Of a DNA stretch of 64,000 nucleotides, positions 36,401 through 47,401 are shown piece after piece. The notes under the pieces are model-generated. The model saw only the letters and a program-made list of their open reading frames with translations. It searched no databases and was not told the DNA's origin. A program made the translations under genes and the position numbers. Source of the DNA: Selaginella tamariscina. Lineage: Eukaryota > Streptophyta > Lycopodiopsida > Selaginellales > Selaginellaceae. The DNA is taken from NCBI GenBank assembly GCA_003024785.1, contig PUQB01000519.1:114772-178771 (forward strand). Reading direction: 5' to 3'. Within the stretch, counting starts at the first letter, position 1. Every line of letters begins with the position of its first letter.

Positions 36401-37489
36401 GATATTCAATTGAAGAACCAATTAATCGACAAATATATGAACATGTTAAGAAAGTTTTTTTTGCTCCCATTTCAAAAGGTGATTCACACATGCCAAATTA
36501 TATATATTGCACAATTTTCAGGAAGTCAAAATTGGAATAATACGACACACCTTCCATGTTTGATTTGACAATGTCAATCATGTCCAAAATAGTATTATAC
36601 ACAAGGAAGTTTGTACATGATAATGATTGGGTTATACGTTGATACATAGGAAAAGCAAGGTGTCATGAAGTCAATCCTAATTCGCATAAGAAATGTGAAT
36701 TTATTGATTTGTTCCCTAAGAGTGCACAAAGTTCATGTTCCTGCATGGGACAAAGTCACACAACTAGTCAATAAATAGCATCCTCAACACCAAGGATGAC
36801 AATAAAGTTTTAATGAACAATCTTCTATTATATGTACCAAGAACACCATACTACTAACTTCCTCATGTATGAACACATAAAAATTAACCAATTAAAGTAA
36901 TATTAACAACTGATATATTCTTTTAGAGGAAATATCTTACACTCCTACACAATTGCGTCTAACATGTCTCAAGTTTCAAGAAATGTTAAAGACCCATTTC
37001 TCGTTGTCGTTAGAATAAATTTGACCACATGAAGAGATCACCACATTTACTTATGCTTGATTCAGTTTATGTTACCACTGTCAATATGATACACATGCTC
37101 TTGTGTTCCATGAGTGTTTTAAGAAGACTTGTGCAATAGGTCAATTTGGAAATAAATTGTTCAAGTATGCACACCATCATATGCAAGTTGGAACACTGAC
37201 TCCCCAATTCTTGTTAAAGCTATTTAAGCAACCTAGGTTGATTAACCTGACAACCATTACATTCCACATTTTCTTAATTTAAAGATTTATTGTTCATTAA
37301 TTGTACAACACCCTAGCCATCATTAAAGCACCTTGAGCATTCCATGTTGAACAGGAGTAACAATAAGTTTTGAACAAGTAAAAGTCGCAGGTGCCTCTGG
37401 AAAAAACATAATCAACCAAAATCAAAATGTATTTTCTAAACAGGATATAGCATTTAAACTTATTATACTCATAATTAATAAATAGATGG
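33410..37489. other. Gene-free block continuing the dispersed-palindrome region
   Basis: About 4 kb with no supported gene. Copies of the ATCCTYG...CAAGGAT family or half-degenerate versions occur near 34890, 34926, 35011, 35094, 35131, 35214 and 36780. A 95-residue frame at 35274-35561 shows no domain and is probably chance. Confidence 0.55.
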
Positions 37490-37512
37490 GTTTAGGGTTA
37501 GTTTAGGGTTTT
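37490..37512 (+). promoter_or_regulatory. Telo-box-like repeats upstream of the cytochrome b5-like gene
   Basis: GTTTAGGGTTAGTTTAGGGTTT lies about 75-95 bases before the ATG. A further AAACCCTAAT sits 14 bases before it, near 37570. Same motif class as at the release factor start. Confidence 0.45.
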
Positions 37513-37583
37513 CGGTGTAAACCTAATTAGGGCTTCTTTACCCTGACGCTCTGTTTTTTTTGTCTATTTAAACCCTAATCAAA

Positions 37584-37890
37584 ATGATGAATACAGATGC
37601 CGGAGATGTGCAAAATATTCATGTGGAACGCAGCAAACAGCAGCAGGTTCAACGGCCAGGATTGATTTCGTTCATCTTTGCTGTTGCAATTGCATCCCTT
37701 GTTCTTCTTTTCGTGACTCCTAGACCTGTAAGTTAATACGTGTATGTAGATAATAATCGAAAAATATGCTATACAGATTTTATTTGGATTGAGTGGTGCT
37801 TATTTTATATAGAGACTCTTCACAGTGGAGAAGTTATCACAATACAATGGAACTGATGACAAGCTCCCCATTATGTTGAGCATTCTGGGG

Positions 37891-37976
<86 letters not shown>

Positions 37977-39833
37977 ACACATACTCATATACACACTAAT
38001 GGTTTTTTTAAATTATCAGGAGTGTGTTCGATGTAACGTCCGGAAGGCAACATTACGGGTAGGAGGAGCGTATCACCACTTTTTCTGGAAGGTAATACAC
38101 ATATAAAGTAATAAATGTGTTTGTAAATATATACGTACGTAGATGGGGTAAATTATACATTATGCAAATCTACAAGGGACCGTCCACAAACCTATATATA
38201 TATATATATATATATATTACCATATGTATTTTATTTGATCAGTTAATTGCAGAGATGCAACCCGAGCATTTGTATCTGGAAACTTCAGCGGTATAGTATT
38301 TACTTGAGAACACACACACGTACATTCAGTTTTGTCTTTCAGGTGAAGGTTTAACAGATTCTGTTCGTGGTCTATCGCCAGTAGAGTACACACGCACGCA
38401 CGCACATATATGCTGTATTTTCTGTTTTCAAATGTGTTTCAGGCGAGAGGCTCCAAAAGAGTTGCCTACACTGACAACCATGTTATACATCTATATAGAC
38501 ATATGAAACACGTCTTTTTTCAGGTTAAAAGCATTGGAGATTGGAGAAGTTTTTATCACAAAAGTTATACGTAGGTGTTTTTGATGTATATATTCATTCT
38601 GTAAACACATACACACACAACACAACACATTCTTATTCTTATTCTTATTGCACACATAGCTTAATGTGTATTACTTTCCTAAGATATGTGGGGAAGCTGA
38701 TTGGGACATATTATGATGCAAATGGACGGCCAACAGCTGAACTTATACGCGTGGAAAAGAGAACGAAACGTGGGATTGAGCTCCTCAAGAAGCAAGAGGA
38801 TGAAGAGAAAAAATTCCCTACTTGCAACTCACGCTGGTCGCAGAATGACGGTGGCGAGGTGCACACACATACAGAAACTATATGCTGCATCTATTTATTT
38901 ATGTGCTATGTCTATCATATATATCGATCTTGTATATGTGGATATAATACACAGAGATAGATAGATATGCATGCATTTCTTCTATCTATTGCATACATAC
39001 ACACATATAACCTTATATACATGTGGTACGTATCTATGTTTTTATGATCACAGACAGGTATGTATTTGCTTTATTATGTATAAATCTACCCCTTCATTTA
39101 TCACAGTACAGAGATAGATATCACACACACACACACACACAGTGTGTGGTGTGTGTGTGCGTGTGGTGAGTGAGCGTGAGTGTGTGCATGGTACTATATA
39201 TGTGTGCATGTAAATTTATTTAGCTCTGTGTAGAGGATGATTTCGTAGATATATAGAATACACACACACATATCGGTATAAGTATATATATTTTTATATA
39301 GACACACGACGTGTATGTATTTATGATAGGCAAATGCCTACGTGTGTATATAGGTACTTCATGTGGATGCATCATTGTATCTGTGTATGTGTGTCTATGT
39401 ATTCGTGTGTTGCAACAGAGACATACATATACTATAATGCTATGTATATTTACTTATAAAGGTACATGCATACACATATACAAACATACATATAAGCATA
39501 GGTATCCATGTTAAATGCATGCATATCTATGTCTAAAGTATCCTCTCTGTCTCTCTCACTCACTCACACACACACACACACAACGTTTTTATATAGTTAA
39601 ACGTTATGCATGTGTTGTATACAACACATGCACACACGCACACATGGGGCATTCTACTGCAGGTATGGTGTGAATCTGGATATCCGCGTTTGGTTAAGAA
39701 GAAGCCAACTTTGCCATCACAAGGAGCAGGAGAAGCTCGATGTGCGTGTTTTGATAAAAAGCATTTGAACAGGCCAGAATTGAGTGTTTATGAAGGATGT
39801 GGCCATTCAGATACTGTGTGTAAGACTTCATAA
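37584..39833 (+). CDS. Membrane-anchored cytochrome b5-like heme-binding protein (neuferricin/CYB5D2 type)
   Basis: A MAPR-family protein expected to bind heme in the ER or secretory pathway. Exons: 37584-37727, 37813-37889, about 38020-38091, 38253-38290, 38343-38385, 38524-38570, 38684-38858 and 39663-39833. The N-terminus has one membrane segment (LISFIFAVAIASLVLLFV). The cytochrome b5-like core follows: RLFTVEKLSQYNGTDD, LPIMLSILGSVFDVTSG, DATRAFVSGNFSGEGLTDSV. The family C-terminal part follows in turn: GDWRSFYHKSYTYVGKLIG, KFPTCNSRWSQNDGGEVWC and RCACFDKK...YEGCGHSDTVC, with conserved cysteines. In exon 3 a missing G (after CATTACGGG) and an extra T (CACTTTTTCTGG) compensate each other around GGAYHHFSGR. 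The last intron is about 800 bases of microsatellites. The gene seems intact otherwise. Confidence 0.85.
37892..37974 (+). repeat. (TC)n(TA)n microsatellite directly after a splice donor
   Basis: The exon 2 donor GTATGTC runs straight into about 50 bases of TC and then about 26 bases of TA. It fills most of the intron of the cytochrome b5-like gene. Confidence 0.9.
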
Positions 39834-41671
39834 TTAATTTCAAAAAAACGATAACATTAATTTTAAGTAAACATTGACAAAATTATTAAATAACCTAGTT
39901 TAGGTCACTTATAGATGACTACTACGTTCAAACAGAAGTATCCACTTGGTAAGCAAATATATACTTAAATTCTTTATATTATATATAACATCCATATAAC
40001 GTGTTTGGTATAGAGGTGAGGCTTCTGAGTCTGATAGACTTCTTTGCAAGTATCCAAATAAAATTCCAGTTGAGTCTCTCTATTTTGGTTTTAATTAATT
40101 AATTTGATATTTTTCATATAGTTATTGGTTTCATTGTATTTATTTTAAATAATAATAATTAATAATTAAATAATATTTTTTTTTCTTCTCGTTTAGGTCA
40201 TCATTAAAAGGCATTGTTACCTGCCAAATTATATTGATAAATCCAAATTATATTGATAAATCCTAAGTACTGTAACAAACAAGGCTAAGTATCATTAAAT
40301 ATTTATAAGAAACTCTGGGTGAAGTTAGCACTTCCATTTAAAAAATTCATACTTTTTAATTTTTGTGTTTCAATTGGGTTGTTAGTTAGTTAGAATTCAA
40401 CATGTCGAATATGTTCCTAGAGCCTAAACCCCCTTAGGTTAGGGTTTAAAGGTCAATGGGTGTATATTCCATTGGAAATAAGATTTTGTGTCAGCCCACT
40501 TTACAAAACAAATAAATATAAGGGTCTTTATTACATATATTAAATAGTATATGTAGTGAAAGTTCATGGGTTTATGATTTGTTATTCTTTTACTAGTTTG
40601 TGTCGTTAACCTATATTGTGTAGTCTTAACTTTCAAAAAATAGGTTTATGTCCCACCTTTAAGGTAGCATACTCTTAACGTTAACGAATCCATGCATGAG
40701 AATTCTTATTGGACTGCATGTTCTAAGGCTTAAAGGTTGAAGCAAGTTTCTAACCTCCATTTCCACCTCAAGTTAAAAGTAACACCCATAGTTAAACAAA
40801 GCATATTGAACTGTGGGCATGGGATTAGTTGACATGTTCTCTTTACTAAGTTCTTGAAGATTTATAGAGGGGTTATTTGAGAGTCACGTTCATGGCACTT
40901 GGTATAATTTTTAAATCTAAAAGGTTTGGCATGATAGCTCACATTTGGGTAAGCAATATCACATGAACATATAACACTAGGCTAGTCTAAGATGGCACAC
41001 AGTAAATGCCTAAGACACATTCTTTGGGGTTGTCTTATGGGGTTAATGCTGAAAGGTTGAATAATTTAGTAAGGAAGCATATTTGTACTCACATCACGGT
41101 GTTAAGCCTTAATTAAGTGTTAGAGTTTTTACCTGGTGCCACAAAGGCGGCTTGCCAGGTGCCAACCCTGGAATCCCCTCTTGGAAACCCCACGGAACCT
41201 GGTAAAGTAACCCATATTAGGAATCCAAGCCTTAGGGAGTTAAATCCCTAGCTGACTAAGTCCTCGAATGAGACTCACCTTGTGAATCAGGATACACAGA
41301 CTAGCCGAGCTTTAAGTGTTGTTCTTAGCTTGGTGTGGTTGAGGCGGCCGGAGCAAGGCCTCAACCACTAGTTTTGTAAAACGTGAACTCGGGCAATGCC
41401 TTTGAGCTTGCGAGCAGGTTTTCGAACCAAGGAATCTGATTAACTCCTTGGAAGTGACATGCCCCTATCTCAAAAGCAAGATCCTGCCACCGATAAGGAT
41501 AGTCTAACCCTAGGGTGGGTTGTACCCTTGTCGTGTGGAAGTTTGGGCGGCACAACAGAGAGTTACACCTTGACGACACAAGCTTAGCTTGCACCGGTAG
41601 GAGGTTAACGAGCTCTCTTTTGAACCTAGGAAGCCTCACTACATATACTCTACCTTATTTATGTGACGGAA

Positions 41672-41693
41672 CCCCCCCCCCCCCCCCCCCCCC
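41672..41693 (+). repeat. Run of 22 C
   Basis: An uninterrupted poly-C tract inside the sequence that separates the two halves of the decayed ATG8 copy. Its length in the assembly is unreliable for most read types. Confidence 0.9.
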
Positions 41694-41756
41694 TCTGTTT
41701 ACCTAAGTGAGTAAGTGGGCTGGCACGGAAATGCCAGCCCTTAGAGAAAACGATTG

Positions 41757-41840
41757 TCCTAACCTAACCCTAAACCTAACCCCTAGGGGGGGGTTAGGGC
41801 GTGGGGTTAGGGCAACCCTAGGGTTAGGTCAACCCTAGGA
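41757..41840. repeat. Degenerate telomere-like patch
   Basis: Mixed CCCTAA and TTAGGG units on one strand: ctaacctaaccctaaac, then a turn at cccctaggggggggttaggg, then ttagggcaaccctagggttagg. The two orientations meet tail to tail, opposite to a chromosome-end fusion. A small interstitial repeat is the simplest reading. Confidence 0.6.
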
Positions 41841-43272
41841 GTGTCCTTAACCCTTATTTTGACAAGCTATACTTTGCAAAGAACCCTAACCTGGAACGTC
41901 AAACCGGGGGAGAGTTTCTAGAAGGTAAGTTCTAGTTTCGCCTAGAGTTTCCTGCAAATACCTAATGACACCCGGCCGGACCATCATTAGATACCCAAGT
42001 GCACTAAACGGGCCTGTTTTCTACTATATATAGGGTTCGTCACACAACTCGGTAAGTAACAACAATCAAACCCCAAAGTAAAGGGTCAAGTCATAATAAA
42101 AACTATGACATTAAGCATTAGCTCAAGAGAGATTAACTCTTGTAACTAGGTGTGCTATTGGTACACGTGGCTAGAGGTGAGGATCCAAAGGTTGAACAAC
42201 TTAAGCTTATTAATAGGAGTTTTTTTATGAGGTTATGTATTTTATTAGTAGGAGCTCGGCATTTTTGAGGTTATGTATTGAAAATTATTCAAATCTAGCC
42301 TTAAGGAGTTTACTTAATGAAATATTTGTACCCTCATTAGGTCTTGGGTATGACTTGGTCACTCAAACCTTTAGGGGTTAAGAGCATCGAATTACCTTCA
42401 TGATTTTTATGATTTATGAATAGTAAACCCTAATTTTTAATAAAAATATATATATAATAATTTATAAAATGAATAAATTGAAAAGGTATTTATAAAATTA
42501 AAGAATATAAAATAAATATATATATATTTAATTTAATTTAAAGTCATTAAAATTCATTATATAAACTAGTTGAAGTTTGTTAATATAAATCATTATAATT
42601 TATTTGGTAATTTAAAACCATAATCTAAGTCAAAATTATTAATCCATGGTTGTACTCTTTAATAAGGGTGATTCCTCAAGGGATAAGTTACAATGCCTTG
42701 GCTCTGTCAAATGGGTATGTATAAAGCATTTCTCTTCAGTGGGGTTAAGGCATAAGCTTGTCTAAATCTTTTGGGATAGGATCTTAAAAGTCTATGCAGA
42801 TTATTTGGGGTAGTCATCTTAGGGGACTTAAGGTATGAGTGTTATTGGGCATCTAAATTAAATTCTTAAAGTTATCTTAAAAGACTTAAGCATTACTCAC
42901 ACATGGTGTTAACATTGGATAGTCACTTGACAGCCACATGTTACTACGTGTTAACCCTCTAGGTTAAAACTGTGACATTGTTGACGAGTTTGTGTTCAAT
43001 GTAATTCAAACAAGGGCTAAAACAACCCCTAAGAAGGCAACCCTTGTATTTGTTGGCAAAGTATTACCACCTATAGGAATTTATACATACATATACATAT
43101 ATTTGTTTTAAGTATTTATCATATAAATATATATTTAGCGTTAATTAAATTATAAGTTGGTTATAATTTAATCATTTTTTGGTGAATCAATTAGTTTAAT
43201 GTCATAAGTATATAACAAGCACAAGGATAGGGATGGGTTTTTATATGTAACTTACATTGGGGAGAGTGTATT

Positions 43273-43488
43273 TGAGGTACCATTTTAATTGAGCTTGTGA
43301 GTGATCAAGATATTGGAATAAGTATATTAATTGGGGTTTAGACCTTGTTTATATACAAGAATGATGGACCAAATTTAATCCCAATTGGACGGTCCATATG
43401 TTATACTATTATAATTAGTGTATTACTTAATAGGGTAATACCATGTATATACACTATATATATACATGTATTTACAGATCTCACATCA
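43273..43488 (+). repeat. Direct repeat, left copy (about 215 bp)
   Basis: Clearly alignable with 45541-45765 (shared gatggaccaaat, tccatatgttatacta, catgtatttac). Both copies begin TG and end in TTCACA/CTCACA. The left copy begins inside the tail of the decayed ATG8 gene. Either a terminal repeat of a short inserted element or part of a tandem duplication. Confidence 0.6.
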
Positions 43489-45540
43489 TCTTCCCATTTG
43501 GAAGAAGAAAAGCTTGATGTTGTAAATCTGGTGGAACATTTGGAGTTTTAATCAAGCTAGCAAACACCTTCATAAGAATTTGAAATTCCCAAAAAACCAC
43601 CAAGTGACATAACATAGTTGCCCATAAGCACGACATAACAAGTACCCAAAGCCATGGTAAAACTCCTAAACAACTATGGAACATTGATGAACCGGCTACA
43701 ACTTCACGTGTAGTAATAAGATATTCGAACCAACCTCGAAACCATAATTTCAAACCAAAGCAAGGGACTTTAAGAATCATTATAGTCCACAAATGCCATT
43801 ACAGCAAATGATACATCATGCCTCTAAGTCTATATGTTGGCCGTCCTCTGAGACCAAAGTTAACTCAGAGTCACGATGATCAGTAGAACCTGCCTTTGTA
43901 TCTTCCATTCGGTCAACATCCAAGACCCATATTAATTCGGACTCATGACCTTTGTCCTCATCCAACACTAGACATGGGAGGTTGGACTCACTCCATTTGT
44001 CCTTCACATCTTCTATCCCTTCCTCAAAGAAAAAAAAAGTTTTGAAGCACCGACTTTGTTCAAACTCGTTGCACTTATCGTTACTTTGCCATCAATGTTC
44101 AACCTCACTCCACTACTACATGCGTTCAACCTCACTACGTTGGGGCTGGATGTTCCATTCAGACTTGTTATGCTTGATGTCCTCACTCCACAATTCATAT
44201 TGTTCATCATTGCTTCACTATTATATCCACTCGTCCTCACCCCATCATCGAGGTCAGATCTAATCCATCCTCTCTACCCCTCCCCTGCAGAATTTTTTTT
44301 TTAAAGCATCGGGGCAAAGAGGAGAAAACGAGAAAAATTAAGAAAAAAATATTGTGGAAAAAAAAAAAGTGGATAAAGAAGCATTGAAAAAGAAATTTTT
44401 GGTAATTGTCAAGGTGGAAATATGGGAATAAGAAAAAGAAAATGTGCTCAAAGTTTTAATAATGTAGGACTTCTTGTTATAAGAAACTCTATCCAAGCAG
44501 AAAGGTTGGATAATAAGAGACATCATGTTAAGAAATACTTCGATCACCATAAGATAAGTAAGAAACTCACATCACTTAACACACAACTCAACACTTGAGA
44601 TGGGAAAAATAATAAGAAAAGTTCATACTCTCTCAAAGGAATAGAAAAACTCCTCAGCAACAATGATTAGGTAAAGACTCTCAATGGCACCCATAACCAT
44701 ACACTCAACCCAAAACTTTAGCAAAAGTGACTCAACCCTTGGAACATGGGATTTCAAAACACTAAAAACAATTAAAGACTCTGCAAACAAATAAAAAACA
44801 AGATTCATGTACATGCTCAACATCTAAATTAGTATGAGAAGGATAGAAAATATTCAATTCAACATTGAATTAAGAATGAGAATTATAAAAGTCACAAATG
44901 ATTAAGGTGTTATGAAAAGAAAATGAGAAATAAACATTAGGAATATGAGAAGGTGGTAAAAAATTGGGAAAAACAAAGAAAGAGAATCAGATGATAAATT
45001 AGTAGATTTATTGAGTGACACCTACTCCACAAGATCTCTAACTTGTCCTCATAGTTATCTTTAAAGAGCTCAAGCTCAAACTCGTTATCACAATCATGAA
45101 TCTACTTACCTTATACACATCATCTTTTCATAAAATTAATTATTGAACATCTTTTAAAAAATTGGATTGCATGATTTATTTCTGCAATCGATGTCACGAT
45201 TTAATTTCACATCAACATAAGACAATATGACACCAAGAATAAGAGTAATTGTGTAATTATGTTTACAGAAGTTGGTAACGACAATACACTAAGGATGGAT
45301 ACAACACCAACATGATCACACCTCACAACACCTAAAACTTGATCCGAAGTGGGCACAATTATAGGAAACAACGTTGCCGAAAAAGGAAAATAGAAAAAGA
45401 ATAATAAATTTGATAAATAGAAATTAAATCAGGCAAAAAGCTACAATAAATCTACAAGAGAATAAAAGAATAAAACTGAAAGCACAATCTCAAACCTTGA
45501 GCAAAGCATTGCCTTAAAAGCTTTACTTTCATAAACAAAT
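43489..45540. other. Interval between the direct repeats, no gene seen
   Basis: About 2 kb, AT-rich, with a C/T-rich stretch at 43950-44280 that gives S/L-rich frames on both strands. No domain or RNA gene is recognisable. Confidence 0.5.
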
Positions 45541-45765
45541 TGTAATGCCATTCATCTCCACCATTGTGAGTAATCAGAATATGGAATATGTATATGAATT
45601 GGAGTGTAAACCCTGCTTAGATACAAGAATGGATGGACCAAATTCAATCCTAGTTGAACAATCCATATGTTATACTACTATAATTAATATATTAACTAAC
45701 ATAGTAATTTCATGTATACATTATACATATGTATATATACATACATGTATTTACGGATTTCACAA
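45541..45765 (+). repeat. Direct repeat, right copy (about 225 bp)
   Basis: Partner of 43273-43488. The interval between them (43489-45540) has no supported gene, only short frames in AT-rich sequence. No primer-binding site or target duplication could be recognised, so its identity as an LTR-like element stays open. Confidence 0.6.
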
Positions 45766-46263
45766 TATGTATATTTAAATATTCTTTGAATTTGTTAGAT
45801 GCTTCAAATATGCTCTACATTAAGCAATCTATATTATGTATGTATGTATTGCTATACATACATTTCTATATAAGATTGTAGTTCTAGTTTTTAATATGAA
45901 CATTGAATTAATAAAATTCAAATATCAATCAAAATTAACCTAGCACATAAATATGCTACGATTTAAAATACTAGTTTTATAGAGAGAGAGATGTGTATGT
46001 ATAGGTAAATATTGTATATGACCTTTTTATAAATTTAGCATGATTATAATAAATATCTTTTGATTCAAGTTTTTACGAACATTTTAAAATATACTGGTAG
46101 TAAAATCTAAAATTTAAATGAATTAAAATCGCATTTAACATTGAAAACAAAATAAAATATTAAATACATTTTATATAAATATAAACCTAAATTTCATTTT
46201 GAAAGAGCTTATATTAAAATATATTATGGTATATTCTCGAGTAAGGAATTAACCTAACCCTAC

Positions 46264-46358
46264 ATGGGCGCGAATAAAAAATCAGTAGCTCCTCTTTACA
46301 AGCAACAGAAGCCACTTGGTAAGCAATGTGTATACACAACATATTAATTACAAATATA

Positions 46359-46391
<33 letters not shown>

Positions 46392-46479
46392 ATAAACTTG
46401 TTTCTTTAGAAGCCAGACTTGCCGAGTCTGCCAAACTTCTCCTAGAGTACCCACAGAAAATTCCAGTTAAGTTTATTTA

Positions 46480-46558
<79 letters not shown>

Positions 46559-46846
46559 GTAATAGTTGAAAAGGCTGGAAAAGTGAGCTCCCAAGCATCG
46601 GCAAGAACAAGTAAATTTTATATATAAAAATTTGAAATTAAATCGCGTGCTTAGTGAGTTAAACATTGTTTAGGTTCCTTGCTTCAGCAGACTCTACTGT
46701 TGGCCAGTTTGTTAATAGTGTCATTCGGAACAGGACTAACGTCACGCCTGAGAAGGCCATCTTTGTACTTGTTAACAACGTATTGCCACCGACAGGTATG
46801 TGTATTTATACATACATACATATATATTACACGTACATATAGCATG

Positions 46847-46915
<69 letters not shown>

Positions 46916-47036
46916 ATTAATATAATGATCAGGTAGCTTGATGTCGCAAGTATATAACGAGCACAAGGATGAGGATGGATTTCTATACATAACTTACACT
47001 GGAGAGAATGTATTTGGAGAAACAATGTTTGTTTAA
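46264..47036 (+). CDS. ATG8: ATG8-family autophagy ubiquitin-like protein
   Basis: ATG8 is conjugated to phosphatidylethanolamine on autophagosome membranes after ATG4 exposes a C-terminal glycine. Exons: 46264-46318, 46410-46465, 46559-46610, 46674-46795 and 46933-47036. Visible marks are [67 protein letters not shown], and [19 protein letters not shown] followed by ETMFV. The glycine is thus present with a five-residue tail for ATG4 to remove. The protein is about 130 residues and diverges from common plant ATG8 in its middle (VSSQASART instead of the usual DIPDIDKKK type). At the exon 3/4 join one G appears to be missing at the donor (ACAAGTAAAT) for the frame to match. A CCTAACCCTA motif precedes the ATG. 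Confidence 0.85.
46485..46556 (+). repeat. (CA)n(TA)n microsatellite in an ATG8 intron
   Basis: CA from about 46487 to 46515 then TA to about 46552, ending directly at the acceptor of exon 3. The intron before exon 5 likewise holds (GT)n(GA)n at 46848-46913. Confidence 0.9.
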
Positions 47037-47401
47037 TTTTTTACTTAATTAAACACGGTATTTTCATCTCTTCTAAAATCAATGTTTGTTTAAATATAAT
47101 ATATGTTTGATTTTTAATTTACAGAAAATTAATTATAATGAAAATTGTTTACGTTAATGTATATATTAATAAATGTGTTCCCTTTTTTTTCTTATTTTAA
47201 AACATTTAACAAAGTTTTCAAAATTAGGGCCATAGCTAGGATGCTCCAGGCGGGACTAGGTTCTTAGCGGGAGCTATGGCGGACACCAGGTGTTAGAGAG
47301 AGGGGAGAGATTAACGGAAGAGCTATGGCCAGGTGAAGAAGATGTATTGGCGGCTCAAATGGATTGCATTGTAGCGCAGCAGCAGCGTCGAAAGGAGTGG
47401 C

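Larger units (their letters stand above)
39915..43295 (+). pseudogene. Decayed ATG8 paralogue split by a large insertion
   Basis: Pieces of an ATG8-type ubiquitin-like protein in order: MTTTFKQKYPL (39915-39958, donor gtaagc), EASESDRLLCKYPNKIPV (about 40014-40067), a VIIK-like start at about 40198, FVFNVIQTRAKTTPKKATLV and VGKVLPP (about 42975-43075), then HKDRDGFLYVTYIGESVFE (about 43205-43275). The intron positions equal those of the intact copy at 46264. The C-terminal glycine needed for lipid conjugation is absent (VFEVPF stop), and the beta-grasp middle is lost. Between 40270 and 42970 lies about 2.7 kb of unrelated sequence with a 22-C run and telomere-like repeats. It is most likely a pseudogene. 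Confidence 0.65.

Noticed and set aside
38443-38500. Extra exon in the cytochrome b5-like gene (acceptor before GCGAGAGGC)
   Set aside because: Its reading does not match the family, and the family sequence continues directly from the PVE end of exon 5 to VKSIGDW at 38524.
41361-41639. 92-residue minus-strand frame ahead of the C run
   Set aside because: Lies in the sequence splitting the decayed ATG8 copy, with no recognisable domain and no splice context.
41757-41840. Telomere fusion point
   Set aside because: In a fusion TTTAGGG runs should meet CCCTAAA head to head. Here the order is the reverse, the units are degenerate and the patch is short.
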